A program made the translations under genes and the position numbers. Below, one piece after another: positions 1 to 12,021 of a stretch of DNA of 43,245 nucleotides (its first letter is position 1; every line of letters begins with the position of its first letter). Under the pieces are notes generated by a model, which had not been told where the DNA came from, did no database searches, and saw only the letters and a list, made by a program, of their open reading frames with translations. Origin of the DNA: an uncultured Verrucomicrobiota bacterium (GTDB lineage: Bacteria; Verrucomicrobiota; Verrucomicrobiia; Limisphaerales; CAIQOK01). The stretch is taken from the NCBI GenBank assembly GCA_903873415.1, contig CAIQOK010000010.1, positions 1 to 43,245 on the forward strand, in the 5' to 3' direction.

Positions 1-34
1 AGCCTGACGAGCTACCGGGCTGCTCCACCCCGCG
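1..34 (-). tRNA. Initiator tRNA-fMet(CAU), 5' half, cut by window edge
   Basis: Read on the minus strand from base 34, the sequence starts CGCGGGGTGGAGCAGCCCGG and continues with TAGCTCGTCAGGCT. This matches the 5' half of bacterial initiator tRNA: acceptor strand CGCGGGG with the C1 typical of initiators, D stem GAGC/GCTC, a GG-containing D loop, and the start of the anticodon stem. The window ends at U33, one base before the anticodon, so CAU itself is not seen. Elongator tRNAs do not normally begin this way. The rest of the gene lies outside the window. Confidence 0.85.
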
Positions 35-161
35 ATCCTTGTTGGATGGACACTATGCCTGAGTTTTTGCGGGGTGCAAGCGATTTAATGAAAACCCGCC
101 GTTTTTTTCGCACACGCCTCCAATGCTTTGACAGGTCGGCCCGCTTGCCTATTCTGGCAGG

Positions 162-1262
162 GTGCGCATTGTATCTGTTCCCTTGGGCCATCGCAGCTAC
201 GATATCAAAGTCGGCCCCGGCCTGCTGACAACACTGGGTACCGAATGCACCCGGCTTGGATTGGGTCGCCGGTGTGCCGTCATTTCCGATCATCTGGTCG
301 CTCCGCATTACGCGGCGGCGGTCCGCACCAGTCTGGAGCGGGCGGGGATTGAATCGGTTCTCGTCACGGTCGACGCCGGTGAAACAGCCAAGAGTTTGAA
401 GACGGTGCAGTCGTGCTATGATCAGTTGGCAGAGCATCGGCTGGAACGCCAATCCTTCGTAATCGCCTTGGGCGGAGGCGTAGTGGGGGATCTGACCGGG
501 TTCGTGGCAGCCACTTATCTGCGTGGAATCCCCTTCGTCCAGCTGCCCACCACACTGCTGGCGCAGGTGGACAGTTCGGTGGGGGGCAAGGTGGGTGTGA
601 ACCTGAAGGCGGGCAAAAACCTCGTCGGTGCTTTTCATCAGCCGCGCCTCGTGCTGTGCGATCTGAACACGATTAAGACCTTGCCGGAACGCGAATTGCG
701 CGCCGGTTTGGCTGAGGTCATCAAATACGGCATTATCAGCGACGCGGTTTTCTTCGCCCGGTTGGAGCGCGACCTGCCCAAACTGCTGCGGCGCGATCCA
801 AAGACACTCGGAGAGGTGGTCGCCCGATGCTGCGAGATCAAAGCCGAAGTGGTGGGGCAGGACGAAAACGAGGGAGGGTTGCGGGCGGTTTTGAATTTTG
901 GTCACACCCTTGGCCATGCTTTGGAGGCCATCTCCAGTTACGGCAAATATCTGCACGGCGAAGCCATCTCAATCGGCCAAGTGGCGGCGGCTGAACTCTC
1001 CGCCAGGCTTCTGGGGTTGCCTTGGAATGATGCGGTGCGGATCCGGGATTTGTTTGCACGCTCCGGCCTGCCGGTGGCCGTGAAACTCACCCGCGCGCAG
1101 CGAAAGAGGATTTTTAGTGCAATGCAACTCGACAAGAAAGTCAGCGGCGGCGAGATCAAATTTGTTCTGGCCAAAAAGATCGGCACCGTTGAGTTTGGCT
1201 GCCGCGTGCCCCGGTCGATGATTGAGCTGGCTCTGGACTTTCAGGTCCCTGCCGCCAAGTGA
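162..1262 (+). CDS. aroB: 3-dehydroquinate synthase AroB
   Basis: Second step of the shikimate pathway: converts DAHP to 3-dehydroquinate in the cytoplasm, using NAD+ and a divalent metal. At 366 residues it has the family's usual length. Diagnostic stretches are GGGVVGDLTGF (NAD/phosphate binding), LPTTLLAQVDSSVGGK, GKNLVGAFHQP, AEVIKYG with the metal-binding Glu, NFGHTLGHA and HGEAISIG with the two metal-binding His. The start is GTG at 162; an in-frame TGA at 129 rules out a longer form and AGG directly precedes the GTG. It sits beside a tRNA gene and faces gluQ tail to tail. No missing catalytic residue is apparent. Confidence 0.96.
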   Translation: MRIVSVPLGHRSYDIKVGPGLLTTLGTECTRLGLGRRCAVISDHLVAPHYAAAVRTSLERAGIESVLVTVDAGETAKSLKTVQSCYDQLAEHRLERQSFVIALGGGVVGDLTGFVAATYLRGIPFVQLPTTLLAQVDSSVGGKVGVNLKAGKNLVGAFHQPRLVLCDLNTIKTLPERELRAGLAEVIKYGIISDAVFFARLERDLPKLLRRDPKTLGEVVARCCEIKAEVVGQDENEGGLRAVLNFGHTLGHALEAISSYGKYLHGEAISIGQVAAAELSARLLGLPWNDAVRIRDLFARSGLPVAVKLTRAQRKRIFSAMQLDKKVSGGEIKFVLAKKIGTVEFGCRVPRSMIELALDFQVPAAK

Positions 1263-1375
1263 CTCAAGGCGCTGCGGCGCGGTTGGAGGACGGGTTGGTG
1301 ATGCGTTTTTAGAGCGGGTTTGATTTCCCTTCGGTAAATGCACTTGATCTGTCAGCGAAGGCAAAATAATTTTAT

Positions 1376-2266
1376 TCAGCCGGAACACACCCCGCCCCAC
1401 GCAGATCGCATCGCCTGAGGCGATTCCCCCCGGATCCTCAATTGGCGCAGGCTTAGGCTGTCGTGCCGCTTGGAAAGCCGAAGTCCGGCATCATCGGTCA
1501 TCAGGGGGCAATGGACAAAAGCCGGCGGCTCCAAGCCCAGCGCCCGGTAGAGCAGGATCTGTCGCGCCGTGCTCACCAGTAGGTCCGCCCCACGCACCAC
1601 TTCAGTGATCCGCATTGTGGCGTCATCCACCGTGCAGGCCAGTTGGTAGGCGGGCACATTGTCATGCCGCCAGACCACGAAATCCCCGAAATCCCGGCCG
1701 GCGACAAAACACTGCCCCCCAAGGCGTCCGTCTGTGAAGGATATCGTCTCCCCGTCCGGGACGCGGAAACGCCAAGAGATTTTGCGCGCCGCGCTGTCCG
1801 GCCTGAGCGCCTGCCGGCATGTGCCGGGATAGACAGGTTCCTGGTCATCGGAGGCGTGCGGCGCAGCAAGGGCGGCCTCGATGTCTTTGCGGGAGCAGAC
1901 GCAGGGATAGAGAAAGCCGTCGGATTTGAGGCGTTCAAACGCATCGCGGTAGAAGGTCACCCGCTGGCTTTGGTGATAAGGGGCGCAAGGCCCGCCGCAA
2001 TCGGGTCCTTCCTGCCAATCGAAGCCGAACCAGTGCAGGTCTTCGAAAATTGCGGCCACAAATTCCGGGCGGCAACGGGCTTGATCGAGATTCTCGTTGC
2101 GCAGGATCAGTGTGCCGCCGCGGGCACGGCAACGTTCCTGGGCCTCCCAGAAGGTCCGGGCATGGCCCAGATGCATATAGCCTGTTGGCGACGGGGCCAA
2201 CCGGCCGCGGTAGGGTGTATTTGGCAGCTCCGGACTACGATTCTCCATTTTCAGCAAGGCTGCCAC
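1376..2266 (-). CDS. gluQ: Glutamyl-Q tRNA(Asp) synthetase (GluRS-like, class I)
   Basis: A truncated glutamyl-tRNA synthetase paralogue that in characterised members attaches glutamate to queuosine at the wobble position of tRNA-Asp. It has the catalytic Rossmann half only (296 residues; full GluRS has about 470) and no anticodon-binding domain. Visible are RLAPSPTG (22-29), the HIGH-type motif HLGHA (32-36), zinc ligands C122, C124, Y146 and C150, which is the GluQ arrangement, and a KMSKS-type motif RLSKR (263-267). Met7 (start at 2248) is an alternative start and fits the family's N-terminus about as well. It is convergent with aroB; 113 bases separate the two stops. Confidence 0.88.
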   Translation of the reverse strand: MAALLKMENRSPELPNTPYRGRLAPSPTGYMHLGHARTFWEAQERCRARGGTLILRNENLDQARCRPEFVAAIFEDLHWFGFDWQEGPDCGGPCAPYHQSQRVTFYRDAFERLKSDGFLYPCVCSRKDIEAALAAPHASDDQEPVYPGTCRQALRPDSAARKISWRFRVPDGETISFTDGRLGGQCFVAGRDFGDFVVWRHDNVPAYQLACTVDDATMRITEVVRGADLLVSTARQILLYRALGLEPPAFVHCPLMTDDAGLRLSKRHDSLSLRQLRIRGESPQAMRSAWGGVCSG

Positions 2267-2323
2267 AATGAGCGGGGGGGCACTTTGGTATGCCGTTGGT
2301 GTAAAAAGGCGTCAGGACGGTGT

Positions 2324-3730
2324 TCAAGGCCCGGTGGGTGAAGGGCGGTTGGGAATGAGCACGGAATCGCCCGGTCGCAGTTTGCGCAGGTTGACATCCG
2401 GATTGGCTGCGCGCAGGGCGCTGATGGAGACGCCGTAGAGGGTGGAGAGGGAACCTTCGTTCTCGCCGATCCCCAGAACATGCGGATGGGTCTGTAGTGA
2501 AAACGGGATTGGGGCGTTCGGGGGTGAGCGCGGGGCGGTTGGGGTCGGGGCGGTTGCAGAGGGATCCTCCGGCAGGTCTTGGCCCAAGGCTTGGGCGTTG
2601 GCCTTGAGTTGTTCAAGCTTGGCGCGCTGCAATGCAATGGCAAGCTGCTCAGGTGTCCAGTTTGTTTTCGACCGCAGGGCGGCCTCCTGCTCGGCCACGG
2701 TCTGACTGATTTCATAGAGGGTGCGTGCGGCGGCGGGATTGCCGGCTCGCTGGGCTGCGGCGAAGGCGTCGCGATAGACGGGATCCTGCAACAACTGAAG
2801 CAGCTCATATCGCTCGGCACCCAGAGCCGTTTTGAGGGTCGTTTCCCGCTGTTGCTCCAGCGACTGACGCTCCGAAATGCCGGCGGCATCGGTGGGCGGG
2901 GTGAGCGTGAGGATTTTGCTGTTGTAGGCGTCGGCGGCATGGAACATGGCGCGGAACTCCTCCGGGGTGGCATTGAAGAATTTGAGCTCCCCTAACTCCG
3001 TCCTGAGGTTGTCCGCTTCGGTGGAGTTGCGCAGCATGTAATCCTCAAGCTGAGGCGGGGTAAGTATATGGGCCAGCTCTTCGCGGGCCTGCTTGCGCAG
3101 CCGCCCCAGTTCGGCCGGATCCGGGGCGAGTCCGGCGGCCTGGCGCGCGGCCAGATAAGCGGCGGAACGGTCGCCGGCCCGCGTGTCGGCAGCTTGGAGT
3201 AAGTCCTTGAGCTCGGCTGAAAGCTGGCTCAGCACCGGTCCGTCCAGCTTGACTCCGCGGCGGGATGGGCGGGGAAGATTGTTGAGGTCGCCGGCCTCCC
3301 AGCTTGCCCCGAGCAGTTGGGTGAGCAATCTGCGGCGCTCACTTTCCAGGCCGCGCAGTTTCTCCACCGCCGCCCGCAGAACCCGGGTGTCGGGCTCGCT
3401 CCGCCACCATTGTTGCTCGGGCGTGGTCACCTCGCTGCCCATGCGCCGCGCGAACAGGGAATTGACGTCCGCAATGATGATGTCGCGGATGGTGGGTTCC
3501 GGACACCCGATGTCGCGCAGGTTGGCGATATAACGGGAGTAGTCGGTGGACTCGATCTGGGACCAGGAAAAGAACTGTTTGCGGACGACGACATTGGTTT
3601 TGACCAGCAACTCGCGTTCATGCCCGGCGGAGTTGCGGGCGTGGGGCGGGGCGGGGACCCAGTGCAGACAGAGAGTGCCCAGAACGAGGTTGATGCCCAA
3701 AGCGACAAAAAATAATCCGCGCCAGCGCAT
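2324..3730 (-). CDS. Membrane-anchored protein with C-terminal LysM domain, function unknown
   Basis: 468 residues. The N-terminus (MRWRGLFFVALGINLVLGTL) is a signal anchor or uncleaved signal peptide, which puts the rest in the periplasm. The middle (about 60-360) is helical and charged, rich in Glu, Arg and Ala, with no domain I recognise. A Pro/Thr/Ala-rich linker follows, then a LysM-like module in the last 50 residues (HVLGIGENEGSLSTLYGVS ... ALRAANPDVN ... LRPGDSVLIP), which usually binds peptidoglycan or chitin-like glycans. The open frame runs upstream to 4162, but that part lies inside purM on the other strand; the ATG at 3730 starts exactly at the hydrophobic segment. Divergent from purM, 168 bases apart. 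Confidence 0.8.
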   Translation of the reverse strand: MRWRGLFFVALGINLVLGTLCLHWVPAPPHARNSAGHERELLVKTNVVVRKQFFSWSQIESTDYSRYIANLRDIGCPEPTIRDIIIADVNSLFARRMGSEVTTPEQQWWRSEPDTRVLRAAVEKLRGLESERRRLLTQLLGASWEAGDLNNLPRPSRRGVKLDGPVLSQLSAELKDLLQAADTRAGDRSAAYLAARQAAGLAPDPAELGRLRKQAREELAHILTPPQLEDYMLRNSTEADNLRTELGELKFFNATPEEFRAMFHAADAYNSKILTLTPPTDAAGISERQSLEQQRETTLKTALGAERYELLQLLQDPVYRDAFAAAQRAGNPAAARTLYEISQTVAEQEAALRSKTNWTPEQLAIALQRAKLEQLKANAQALGQDLPEDPSATAPTPTAPRSPPNAPIPFSLQTHPHVLGIGENEGSLSTLYGVSISALRAANPDVNLRKLRPGDSVLIPNRPSPTGP

Positions 3731-3898
3731 ATGGTTTGTTGGAGTGATCCTTGTCCCGACCGGAGCGAAATGCAATATCGAAAAATAATCCCGGAAAATT
3801 GAGGCCCGCTCCGGGCGGACGCTGCGGGCGCGTTCGGTTGCGGAATTCCGGGAAATTTTCTCGCCCGCCGCCGGGTTTGTGGATTTAATTTCCGCCGC

Positions 3899-4966
3899 AT
3901 GAAACAAAAAGCTTACGCCGCCGCCGGCGTTGACATTGATCTGGGCAACAAAGTCAAAGCCACACTGCCCCGGCTGCTGGCCAGCACCCATCGCCCCGAG
4001 GTGCTCGGCAAGGTCGGCGGCTTTGGCGGCCTCTTCGCCTTGGACCTCAAAAAATACCGCCAACCCGTCCTCGTCTCCTCCGTGGACGGCGTTGGGACCA
4101 AGCTGAAAATCGCCTTCGCCCTGGACAAGCACGACACCATCGGCGCGGATTTGGTCAACCACTGTGTCAACGACATTGCGGTGCTGGGGGCTGAACCGCT
4201 CTTCTTTTTGGATTATCTGGGCACAGGCAAGCTAGAGCCCTATGTGTTCACCGAGATTATCAAGGGTTTCGCCCGCGCCTGCTCGGAAAACAACTGCTCC
4301 CTCATCGGTGGCGAGACCGCCCAGATGCCCGGCTTCTATCAGTCGGGCGAATACGACGTCAGCGGCACCATTGTGGGTGTGGTTGAAAAGTCCAGAATGC
4401 TCAATGGTCAGAAGACCGTCAAACGCGGCGACCTGGTCATCGGCATCGCCTCCAGCGGCCTGCATACCAACGGATATTCGCTGGGCCGGAAAATCTTTTT
4501 CGATCAGCTCAAGCTCACCCCCAAGAGTCGCGTGCCCGGACTCAAAGGCTCTATCGGTGAGGAACTCCTCAAGGAACACATCAGCTACGGACCGCTGGTG
4601 CAAAAACTTCTAAAGCGCTTCAATTTCCAAGCCCCCGGCCCCAAGTCCCCTTTGCCTGTCAAGGCCTTCGCCCATATCACCGGTGGCGGCTTCGTGGATA
4701 ATATCCCCCGGGTGCTGCCCAAATCCCTCGACGTGCTGATCAACAAGGGATCCTGGGACATGCTACCCATCTTCCAAATCATCGAGCAGAAGAGTGGCGT
4801 GCCTGATGAGGAACTCTACCAGGTCTTCAACATGGGAATCGGCATGGTGGTCATCGTTTCGGCTGACATGGCGGCGCCGGCACTCAAATTCATCCGCGCC
4901 CAAAAACATCAGGCTTGGATCATTGGCGAGGTGATCAAGGGCACGGGTGCCGCACGGGTGGTTTAG
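3899..4966 (+). CDS. purM: Phosphoribosylformylglycinamidine cyclo-ligase PurM (AIR synthetase)
   Basis: Fifth step of de novo purine synthesis: ATP-dependent closure of the imidazole ring of FGAM to give AIR. 355 residues, normal for PurM. Family stretches visible: SSVDGVGTKLKIA, GADLVNHCVNDIAVLGAEPL, GGETAQMPGFYQ, HTNGYSLGRK, AHITGGGFVDNIPRVLP and QVFNMGIGM. The ATG at 3899 gives the expected MKQKAYAAAGVDIDLGN start. It is transcribed away from the LysM gene and ends at a bidirectional terminator shared with the FKBP gene. purD lies 1.1 kb downstream on the same strand, so two purine genes are close but not in one operon. Confidence 0.96.
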   Translation: MKQKAYAAAGVDIDLGNKVKATLPRLLASTHRPEVLGKVGGFGGLFALDLKKYRQPVLVSSVDGVGTKLKIAFALDKHDTIGADLVNHCVNDIAVLGAEPLFFLDYLGTGKLEPYVFTEIIKGFARACSENNCSLIGGETAQMPGFYQSGEYDVSGTIVGVVEKSRMLNGQKTVKRGDLVIGIASSGLHTNGYSLGRKIFFDQLKLTPKSRVPGLKGSIGEELLKEHISYGPLVQKLLKRFNFQAPGPKSPLPVKAFAHITGGGFVDNIPRVLPKSLDVLINKGSWDMLPIFQIIEQKSGVPDEELYQVFNMGIGMVVIVSADMAAPALKFIRAQKHQAWIIGEVIKGTGAARVV

Positions 4967-5063
4967 GGCTGCCGCCGCATTTGGAGGGATCCCCGAGGGC
5001 CACTGGTTCGGTCCTTTCTCTGGAGGCTGGCCCCTGAGAGGGTGGAGGATTCAGACAGCCTGC

Positions 5064-5103
5064 AAAAAACGCGCCAGACCTAAGTCCGGCGCGTTTTCTT
5101 TTA
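5064..5103. terminator. Bidirectional Rho-independent terminator between purM and the FKBP gene
   Basis: The arms AACGCGCC (5068-5075) and GGCGCGTT (5088-5095) pair perfectly, and after one mismatch GAC/GTC extends the stem around a CTAA loop. A run of A (5064-5069) lies on the left and TTTTCTTTT on the right, so the hairpin has a U-tract in both directions. It lies between two convergent stops (4966 and 5118), the expected place for a shared terminator. Confidence 0.85.
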
Positions 5104-5117
5104 AGCAGGCCCACCGT

Positions 5118-5957
5118 CTATTTTTTATCGGGCGCGGAATCCGGGGATTTGATGACTTCGATTTTGGCCCCTTTCTTCATCTCCTCGCTGGAGGGGACGC
5201 GGATGATGTCGCTGGTCATCGGCTTGGCCGGGACGGCGCTGGGGGCCGGTTCGGCGGGCTTGGCATCCAGAAGTTCCACCTCGAAAATGAGGGTTGAATT
5301 CGGCCCGATCCCCTGGGTTCCGTGATCCCTGTAGGCCAGGCTGGCTGGGATGAAGAGCTGCCACTTGGATCCGATCTTCATGTGCTGCATGGCCTCAGTC
5401 CAGCCGCGGATGACGCGGTTGACGGGGAATTGAGCTGGCTTGCCACCATGCTTGGCCGAGCTGTCGAATTCCGTGCCGTCAATCAGGGTTCCCCGATAGT
5501 TTACGGACACGACATCATTGCTGCCGGGCATTGCACCGGATCCTTCGACAAGGATCTTGTATTGGAGCTCTGCCAGGGGTTCGTCGGGGAGTTTTACGGG
5601 AAGAATCTTCACACCCGGCTTGGTTTTGTTTTCCGCCAGAAAAGCATCCCCCTGCAACTGGTTTTTTTTCCCGAGCTTTATCTTCGCCTCGGCCTGATAG
5701 GCCATGATGGCTTCACGGGCTTGGTTTTGATCCAGTTTGGCCGGGCGGCCCGCCAGCATGTCCTTGATGGACGCGAGCATGATGTCGGTGTCGACATCCA
5801 TGTTGCTGTTTTTAAGCTGGTTGCCAAAGAAAATGCCTATGGCGTAGCTGGCCTTGTCCTTGGGGCTGGCAAAAGCGGCGACGTTGGTCTGGGCCACCGC
5901 TGCGGAACCGGCCGTCGCGAGGGCCGCCAGTAAAATGAGTTGGGTCGCTTTTTTCAT
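5118..5957 (-). CDS. Exported FKBP-type peptidyl-prolyl cis-trans isomerase
   Basis: 279 residues. A Sec signal peptide (MKKATQLILLAALATAGSAA, cleavage near A22-Q23) is followed by a Mip/FkpA-like helical dimerisation region (about 30-110) containing SYAIGIFFGNQLK. The FKBP catalytic domain is at about 131-232 and shows VSVNYRGTLIDGTEFDSS, VIRGWTEAM, SKWQLFIPASLAY and STLIFEVELLD. A Pro/Ala linker and a 45-residue charged tail end the protein; the tail is not part of the usual family. By family it helps fold proteins in the periplasm or outer membrane. Divergent from purD with 125 bases between the starts. Confidence 0.93.
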   Translation of the reverse strand: MKKATQLILLAALATAGSAAVAQTNVAAFASPKDKASYAIGIFFGNQLKNSNMDVDTDIMLASIKDMLAGRPAKLDQNQAREAIMAYQAEAKIKLGKKNQLQGDAFLAENKTKPGVKILPVKLPDEPLAELQYKILVEGSGAMPGSNDVVSVNYRGTLIDGTEFDSSAKHGGKPAQFPVNRVIRGWTEAMQHMKIGSKWQLFIPASLAYRDHGTQGIGPNSTLIFEVELLDAKPAEPAPSAVPAKPMTSDIIRVPSSEEMKKGAKIEVIKSPDSAPDKK

Positions 5958-6082
5958 GTCTATCTCAGTTCGTGGTAATAGTGATAACGATTTGTTTAAC
6001 TACCGCATGATGGAAAGTCCAGCGGGAAAAACGTTCAAAATTACTTTGCCCGTCCCCGTGGCTTCCTGATTCAATCCACCCG

Positions 6083-7372
6083 ATGAAACTTCTCGTCGTC
6101 GGTTCGGGTGGGCGTGAGCACGCCTTGGTCTGGAAACTGGCGCAGTCGCCTCAGGTCACCCGCTTGTGGTGCGCCCCGGGCAATGCCGGCATCGCTCAAG
6201 AACGCCTCGCGGCCAACGGCGCCCCGGTGGAGTGCGTCAACCTGGGCGCCGAGGATCTGCCCCGGCTCTTGGCCTTTGCCCAGTCCAATCATGTCGATCT
6301 CACGGTTGTCGGGCCGGACAACCCGCTCGCGCTGGGAATTGTGGACCTCTTTCAACAGCATGGCCTGCGGATCTGGGGGGTGAACCGCAAAGCTGCGCAG
6401 TTTGAATCCTCAAAAGTTTTCTCCCAGGATTTCATGGGGAAATACGGCATCCCCACCGCGGTGGCCGGCACCTTCGACCAGCCCTCTGCCGCCAAACGCT
6501 TCTGCGCATCGCTCGGCGGCCCCTGCGTGGTTAAAGCCGACGGGCTGGCCCTGGGCAAGGGCGTCCTGATCTGTCCCACCTTGACCGAGGCCGAAAGGGC
6601 TGTGGACCAAATCATGGTCGGCAAAGCCTTCGGTCAGGCTGGATCGCGCGTCGTGATCCAGGAGTTCCTGGAAGGAATCGAGGTGTCTCTGCACGCCCTG
6701 TGCGACGGCAAGACAGCAAAGGTTTTTCCCACGTCCCAAGATCACAAGCGCGCCTTGGACGGGGATCTGGGCCTGAACACCGGCGGCATGGGAACGTATT
6801 CACCGACGCCTTTCCTGACCGACTCCCAGTTGGCCGTCACCGCCCAGCAAGTGCTCGAACCCTTTATGCGGGGTTGCACAGCCGAGGGGATTGATTACCG
6901 CGGAATCCTCTATCCCGGCGTGATGCTCACCAGAAACGGCCCGAAGATCCTGGAGTTCAATGCCCGGTTGGGCGATCCGGAAACGCAGGTGTATCTGACG
7001 CGGCTGGAGAACGATCTTGTGGAACTGCTTGACGCCAGCGCGGGCGGCACGCTGGACAAGCTGGAATTAAAGTGGAGTCCTCTGGCAAGTGTGTGTGTGG
7101 TGATGGCCAGTGGCGGCTATCCGGGCAACTATTCGAAAGGCAAACCGATCTTCGGTCTGGAAGCGGCCAATGCTTTACCAAACACCAAGGTTTTCCATGC
7201 CGGCACGGCCAGAGCAGGGGAGAGCATCGTGACGAACGGCGGCCGCGTGCTGGGTGTGACCGCCTTGGGCAGGGATTTGAAGGAGGCGCAATCCGCCGCT
7301 TACACAGCTGTCGGGAAAATCTGTTTTGAAGGTGCGCAATTCCGTGGCGATATCGCGGTGAAGGCTTTGTGA
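6083..7372 (+). CDS. purD: Phosphoribosylamine-glycine ligase PurD
   Basis: Second step of de novo purine synthesis: joins glycine to phosphoribosylamine with ATP (ATP-grasp fold). 429 residues, full length. Visible: GSGGREHALVWKL at the N-terminus, VVGPDNPLALGIVD, VVKADGLALGKGV (ATP-grasp Lys), the DHKRALDGDLGLNTGGMG substrate loop, GILYPGVMLT, and EFNARLGDPETQ with the Mg-binding Glu and Asn. The ATG at 6083 starts directly at MKLLVVGSGG. No neighbour on the same strand is close enough for an operon; the following 398 bases carry no recognisable gene. Confidence 0.96.
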   Translation: MKLLVVGSGGREHALVWKLAQSPQVTRLWCAPGNAGIAQERLAANGAPVECVNLGAEDLPRLLAFAQSNHVDLTVVGPDNPLALGIVDLFQQHGLRIWGVNRKAAQFESSKVFSQDFMGKYGIPTAVAGTFDQPSAAKRFCASLGGPCVVKADGLALGKGVLICPTLTEAERAVDQIMVGKAFGQAGSRVVIQEFLEGIEVSLHALCDGKTAKVFPTSQDHKRALDGDLGLNTGGMGTYSPTPFLTDSQLAVTAQQVLEPFMRGCTAEGIDYRGILYPGVMLTRNGPKILEFNARLGDPETQVYLTRLENDLVELLDASAGGTLDKLELKWSPLASVCVVMASGGYPGNYSKGKPIFGLEAANALPNTKVFHAGTARAGESIVTNGGRVLGVTALGRDLKEAQSAAYTAVGKICFEGAQFRGDIAVKAL

Positions 7373-7770
7373 CCGAGATCAGAGGTCCTGGGTCTGGACC
7401 GGAAGCAATCAGTCCGATCCTGCCGCGCAAATTCCTTTGTTCGCTAAATCCGTCTCAAGCATCAAAACGCATCCTCTTTCGAGCGTCGCAGGCGCGGACT
7501 TTTTCCGGGTCGAGATCATCATCAAAGACAATGGTTTCATGCCCAAGGATTAAGGGCGATAGCGTCGGGAAATCGGCAGGGATCGGAAATGCTAAATGGA
7601 AAAACGCTGGAATCCTGAAGCGAAAAAATCCAGCCGCCAAGCCCTTGCCGTTTTTTGTGTCCTGTTTGAGGGGCAGAGGCCCCAAGCGCTGCGGTTGGAG
7701 GTGGCTGGGTTATTTTCCGAAGAGTCCTGAGGTTGCAAGAGCGAAGGAGCGCTGCGCATAGTGTTTGTCA
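7373..7770. other. Gene-poor stretch between purD and the TauE-like gene
   Basis: Open frames exist on both strands (for example 7455-7685 minus and 7369-7761 plus), but neither product resembles a family I know. The minus one ends with an acidic-then-basic tail (GHETIVFDDDLDPEKVRA). A small GC hairpin GGGGC-AGAG-GCCCC is present near 7673 without a T-run, so it is not called a terminator. No RNA gene was recognised. Confidence 0.5.
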
Positions 7771-8511
7771 ATGAATCTAAGCGTGTGGCAATGGTTTTTT
7801 CTGGCCTTGGGCGCCTTCACCACCGGACTGGCGAAGACCGGCATATCCGGAGTGGGCATTCTGGGCGTGGCGCTTTTCGCCAATGCCATTCCAGCCCGCA
7901 CATCCACCGGGGCGCTGTTGCCTCTTCTCATCTGTGCTGACTTGTTCGGTTTGGCCTTTTACCGAAAACACGCCAGCTGGGGACATCTATGGAGACTTTT
8001 CCCATGGGTGTTGCCCGGAGTGATCGCAGGCTACCTCTCTCTGAACCGGATCAACAGCAATCAGGTGGGTCGGTTGATGGGCTGCATTTTACTGGGGATG
8101 ACGTTGCTGCATCTGTGGCGACGATCCCGTGCCGACCCGACGCCACAACCCCGGCCGCATAATACTTTGTTGGCGGCCCTGACGGGGTTTGTCGCCGGGT
8201 TCACAACAATGATGGCCAATGCCGCCGGACCGGTCATGATGCTGTATCTGCTTGCCACGGGTCTGCCGAAGCTGGTGTTTGTCGGCACCGGCGCCTGGTT
8301 CTTCATGCTGGTGAACCTTTTCAAAGTCCCTCTCAGTGCGCACCTAGGCCTGATCACATCCGAGTCGCTGCGGTTGGATGCGCTGTTGTTGATGCCGATG
8401 ATTCCGGGGGCGCTGCTGGGGCCGGTCCTATTACGGCGTATCAATCAGGTGCGATTTGAAAGGATGGTATTGGTGCTGACCTTGATGGCCTCGCTGAGGT
8501 TGATGTTGTGA
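7771..8511 (+). CDS. TauE/SafE-family membrane permease (sulfite/sulfonate exporter type)
   Basis: 246 residues, almost wholly hydrophobic, with about seven or eight membrane segments. The N-terminal repeat (FLALGAFTTGLAKTGISGVG) and its counterpart in the second half (AALTGFVAGFTTMMANAAGP) are the TauE/SafE signature repeats, and the MMANAAGPVMMLYLL segment is characteristic. Family members export small organic anions or sulfur oxyanions from the cytoplasm; the substrate here cannot be told. The ATG at 7771 is preferred; a TTG two codons earlier (7765) is nearer to the GGAG at 7746 and is possible. The gene stands alone between purD and uvrA. Confidence 0.87.
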   Translation: MNLSVWQWFFLALGAFTTGLAKTGISGVGILGVALFANAIPARTSTGALLPLLICADLFGLAFYRKHASWGHLWRLFPWVLPGVIAGYLSLNRINSNQVGRLMGCILLGMTLLHLWRRSRADPTPQPRPHNTLLAALTGFVAGFTTMMANAAGPVMMLYLLATGLPKLVFVGTGAWFFMLVNLFKVPLSAHLGLITSESLRLDALLLMPMIPGALLGPVLLRRINQVRFERMVLVLTLMASLRLML

Positions 8512-8890
8512 GAACCAACTGGAACCACAGCATGTTTTACAAGCCGCACTGGCGGAGTCTGGAAATTATCCCGGGAATAAAGACCTGAGAATTTGAGGGT
8601 TGGCGGTTCCGGTTTAATGGTGAGAAGGGGCCCCGGAAATCAAGGGTGTAAGCGGCGGTGGCGCTTCTAATATTTAATGCAGGGACCCGACGGGTTCGAG
8701 CCCGGACTCCAGGCTGATGCGTTTTTTTTGGGGGGGAGGTGAGCAGGTTGAAACCGGTTCGGATTTTCTCTCGGTGGGGATGCGGGTGCCTGTGTTTCAA
8801 GATCGGCAATGGATCGGCAGTTCTTTACTTTGCTTGATCTGACCTTCGACCTAAGCTGCCTATTGTTCGGTTCTGAAAACAACAAAAACC
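8512..8890. other. Intergenic stretch before uvrA, nothing recognised
   Basis: 379 bases with no convincing gene. There is a poly-T/poly-G stretch (TTTTTTTT then GGGGGGG near 8721-8736) and a T-arm-like motif near 8685-8710 that does not fold into a tRNA. The uvrA promoter should lie in the last 100 bases, but no clear -35/-10 pair or LexA-type palindrome is visible. Confidence 0.5.
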
Positions 8891-11865
<2,975 letters not shown>

Positions 11866-11887
<22 letters not shown>

Positions 11888-11941
11888 ACCGGGATCTGCC
11901 GCTTAGGAGGCGGCAGCTCTATCCATTTGAGCTACGGGGGC
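11866..11941 (-). tRNA. tRNA-Arg(CCU), encoded CCA end
   Basis: Minus-strand reading from 11941: acceptor GCCCCCG pairs with CGGGAGC (one C-A mismatch), D arm GCTC/GAGC, anticodon stem GCCGC/GCGGC with loop CTCCTAA (anticodon CCU, reads AGG), variable AGAT, and a perfect T arm CCCGG-TTCAATT-CCGGG. Discriminator A and CCA are encoded (11866-11869). The 3' end overlaps the uvrA coding sequence by 22 bases on the opposite strand. Confidence 0.95.
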
Positions 11942-12021
11942 AAACGGACTGACTGGGAAAATAGAACATTCCCTTTTTTTATCAAGTCTATCGGACCGGC
12001 ATCCAAAGCTCGTATCCGCCC

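Noticed and set aside
12-956. Long minus-strand open frame (314 codons) antisense to aroB
   Set aside because: It mirrors the codon pattern of aroB on the plus strand, has no recognisable domain, and aroB is unmistakable. The same holds for many long antisense frames over uvrA, the PSCyt1 gene and the ABC genes.
8685-8710. T-arm-like sequence CGGGTTCGAGCCCG before uvrA
   Set aside because: The 5-bp T stem is not complete and no acceptor, D or anticodon arms could be found on either strand, so it is not called a tRNA.
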